19,156 nucleotides of DNA, taken from Tieghemiomyces parasiticus (Eukaryota; Kickxellomycota; Dimargaritomycetes; Dimargaritales; Dimargaritaceae). Below the pieces are notes generated by a model, which made no database searches, was not told the origin of the DNA, and worked only from the letters and a program-made list of their open reading frames with translations. Positions 18,901 through 19,156 of this stretch are shown piece by piece. The position numbers were made by a program, and so were the translations under genes. The DNA is taken from NCBI GenBank assembly GCA_027575765.1, contig JANBPT010000919.1, positions 1-19,156 on the forward strand. Reading direction: 5' to 3'. Positions within the stretch are counted from its first letter, which is position 1; each line of letters starts with the position of its first letter.

Positions 18901-18910
18901 CTTATATAAC
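18901..18910 (+). promoter_or_regulatory. TATA box of the right-edge gene
   Basis: CTTATATAAC lies 48 bases upstream of the ATG at 18958, within a long pyrimidine-rich stretch typical of a strong fungal core promoter. Confidence 0.6.
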
Positions 18911-18957
18911 CCCCTCCCCCACATAACCCCAAACACCTCTCTTGCTAATAATTCACT

Positions 18958-19156
18958 ATGCTGGACCGCTACTTTCCTGTCCTTTCACGCTTCACCCACA
19001 TCTCCCCTTACACGCTGGCCATTAGCTACGGTGCTGTCGTCGGTATTTCCACCTACCTCCTGCTCCACTCGGCCTACGCCTGGCTGCGTACCGCTCTCGG
19101 CACTTCCTTTGTCCCGGTTAAGTATCTGTTTTTGGGAGTAGGTACAGCATTTTTTT
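18958..19156 (+). CDS. N-terminal part of an unidentified membrane protein
   Basis: The ATG at 18958-18960 opens a frame that runs off the right edge, 66 codons in the window. The product starts MLDRYFPVLSRF. Residues 17-38 are hydrophobic and aromatic (YTLAISYGAVVGIST and on into YLLLHS), a likely membrane span, and the last ten visible residues are hydrophobic again. Codon use is GC-rich at third positions up to about 19116, where a donor-like GTTAAGT occurs and the DNA becomes T-rich. An intron may therefore start at 19117, in which case the last 13 codons are not coding. The TATA box 48 bases upstream supports the start. I do not recognise the family; a lipid- or sterol-metabolism membrane enzyme would fit but is a guess. 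Confidence 0.6.
   Translation, partial: MLDRYFPVLSRFTHISPYTLAISYGAVVGISTYLLLHSAYAWLRTALGTSFVPVKYLFLGVGTAFF

Overview
The window looks like nuclear DNA of a fungus, inferred from intron-poor GC-rich housekeeping genes, short introns with GTAAGT-type donors, a Pns1-type transporter, a Ubp6/USP14 deubiquitinase and TATA-driven genes for small secreted cysteine-containing proteins. I suspect an early-diverging lineage, but the sequence alone does not prove that.

Layout: (1) 1-84, a possible 3' end of a plus-strand gene. (2) About 0.6-8.1 kb, a low-density region with at least five short minus-strand genes (592-765, 2435-2638, 3877-4074, 6031-6219, 7824-8123), each starting with a clear secretion signal. 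A sixth, degenerate or doubtful copy may lie at 4780-4935. The mature products are very short and share a layout: signal-peptide cleavage before X-Pro, then four cysteines spaced C-x9-C-x4-C-x(7-13)-C (first gap shortened to x4 in the first gene), then an Asp near the C terminus. The largest member has two extra cysteines. I recognise no known family; this array is the candidate undescribed system. (3) About 8.1-10.8 kb, no supportable gene. (4) 11498-13213, an intact single-exon choline-transporter-like (SLC44/Pns1) gene with a 20-residue tandem repeat in its Pro/Gln/Tyr-rich N-terminal tail. (5) 13967-16102, a complete four-exon Ubp6/USP14 proteasome-associated deubiquitinase gene; its second intron has a GC-AG boundary. 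(6) 16103-18957, mostly empty with strand-biased G-runs, ending in a TATA promoter. (7) From 18958 to the right edge, the 5' part of an unidentified membrane-protein gene.

The two housekeeping genes (lipid or choline-related transport; ubiquitin recycling at the proteasome) are not obviously connected to each other or to the secreted array. The array genes all have TATA-like elements 68-120 bases upstream of their start codons, whereas the transporter and deubiquitinase promoters look TATA-less, with CCAAT or ACGCGT elements. This suggests regulated expression for the secreted proteins and constitutive expression for the other two.
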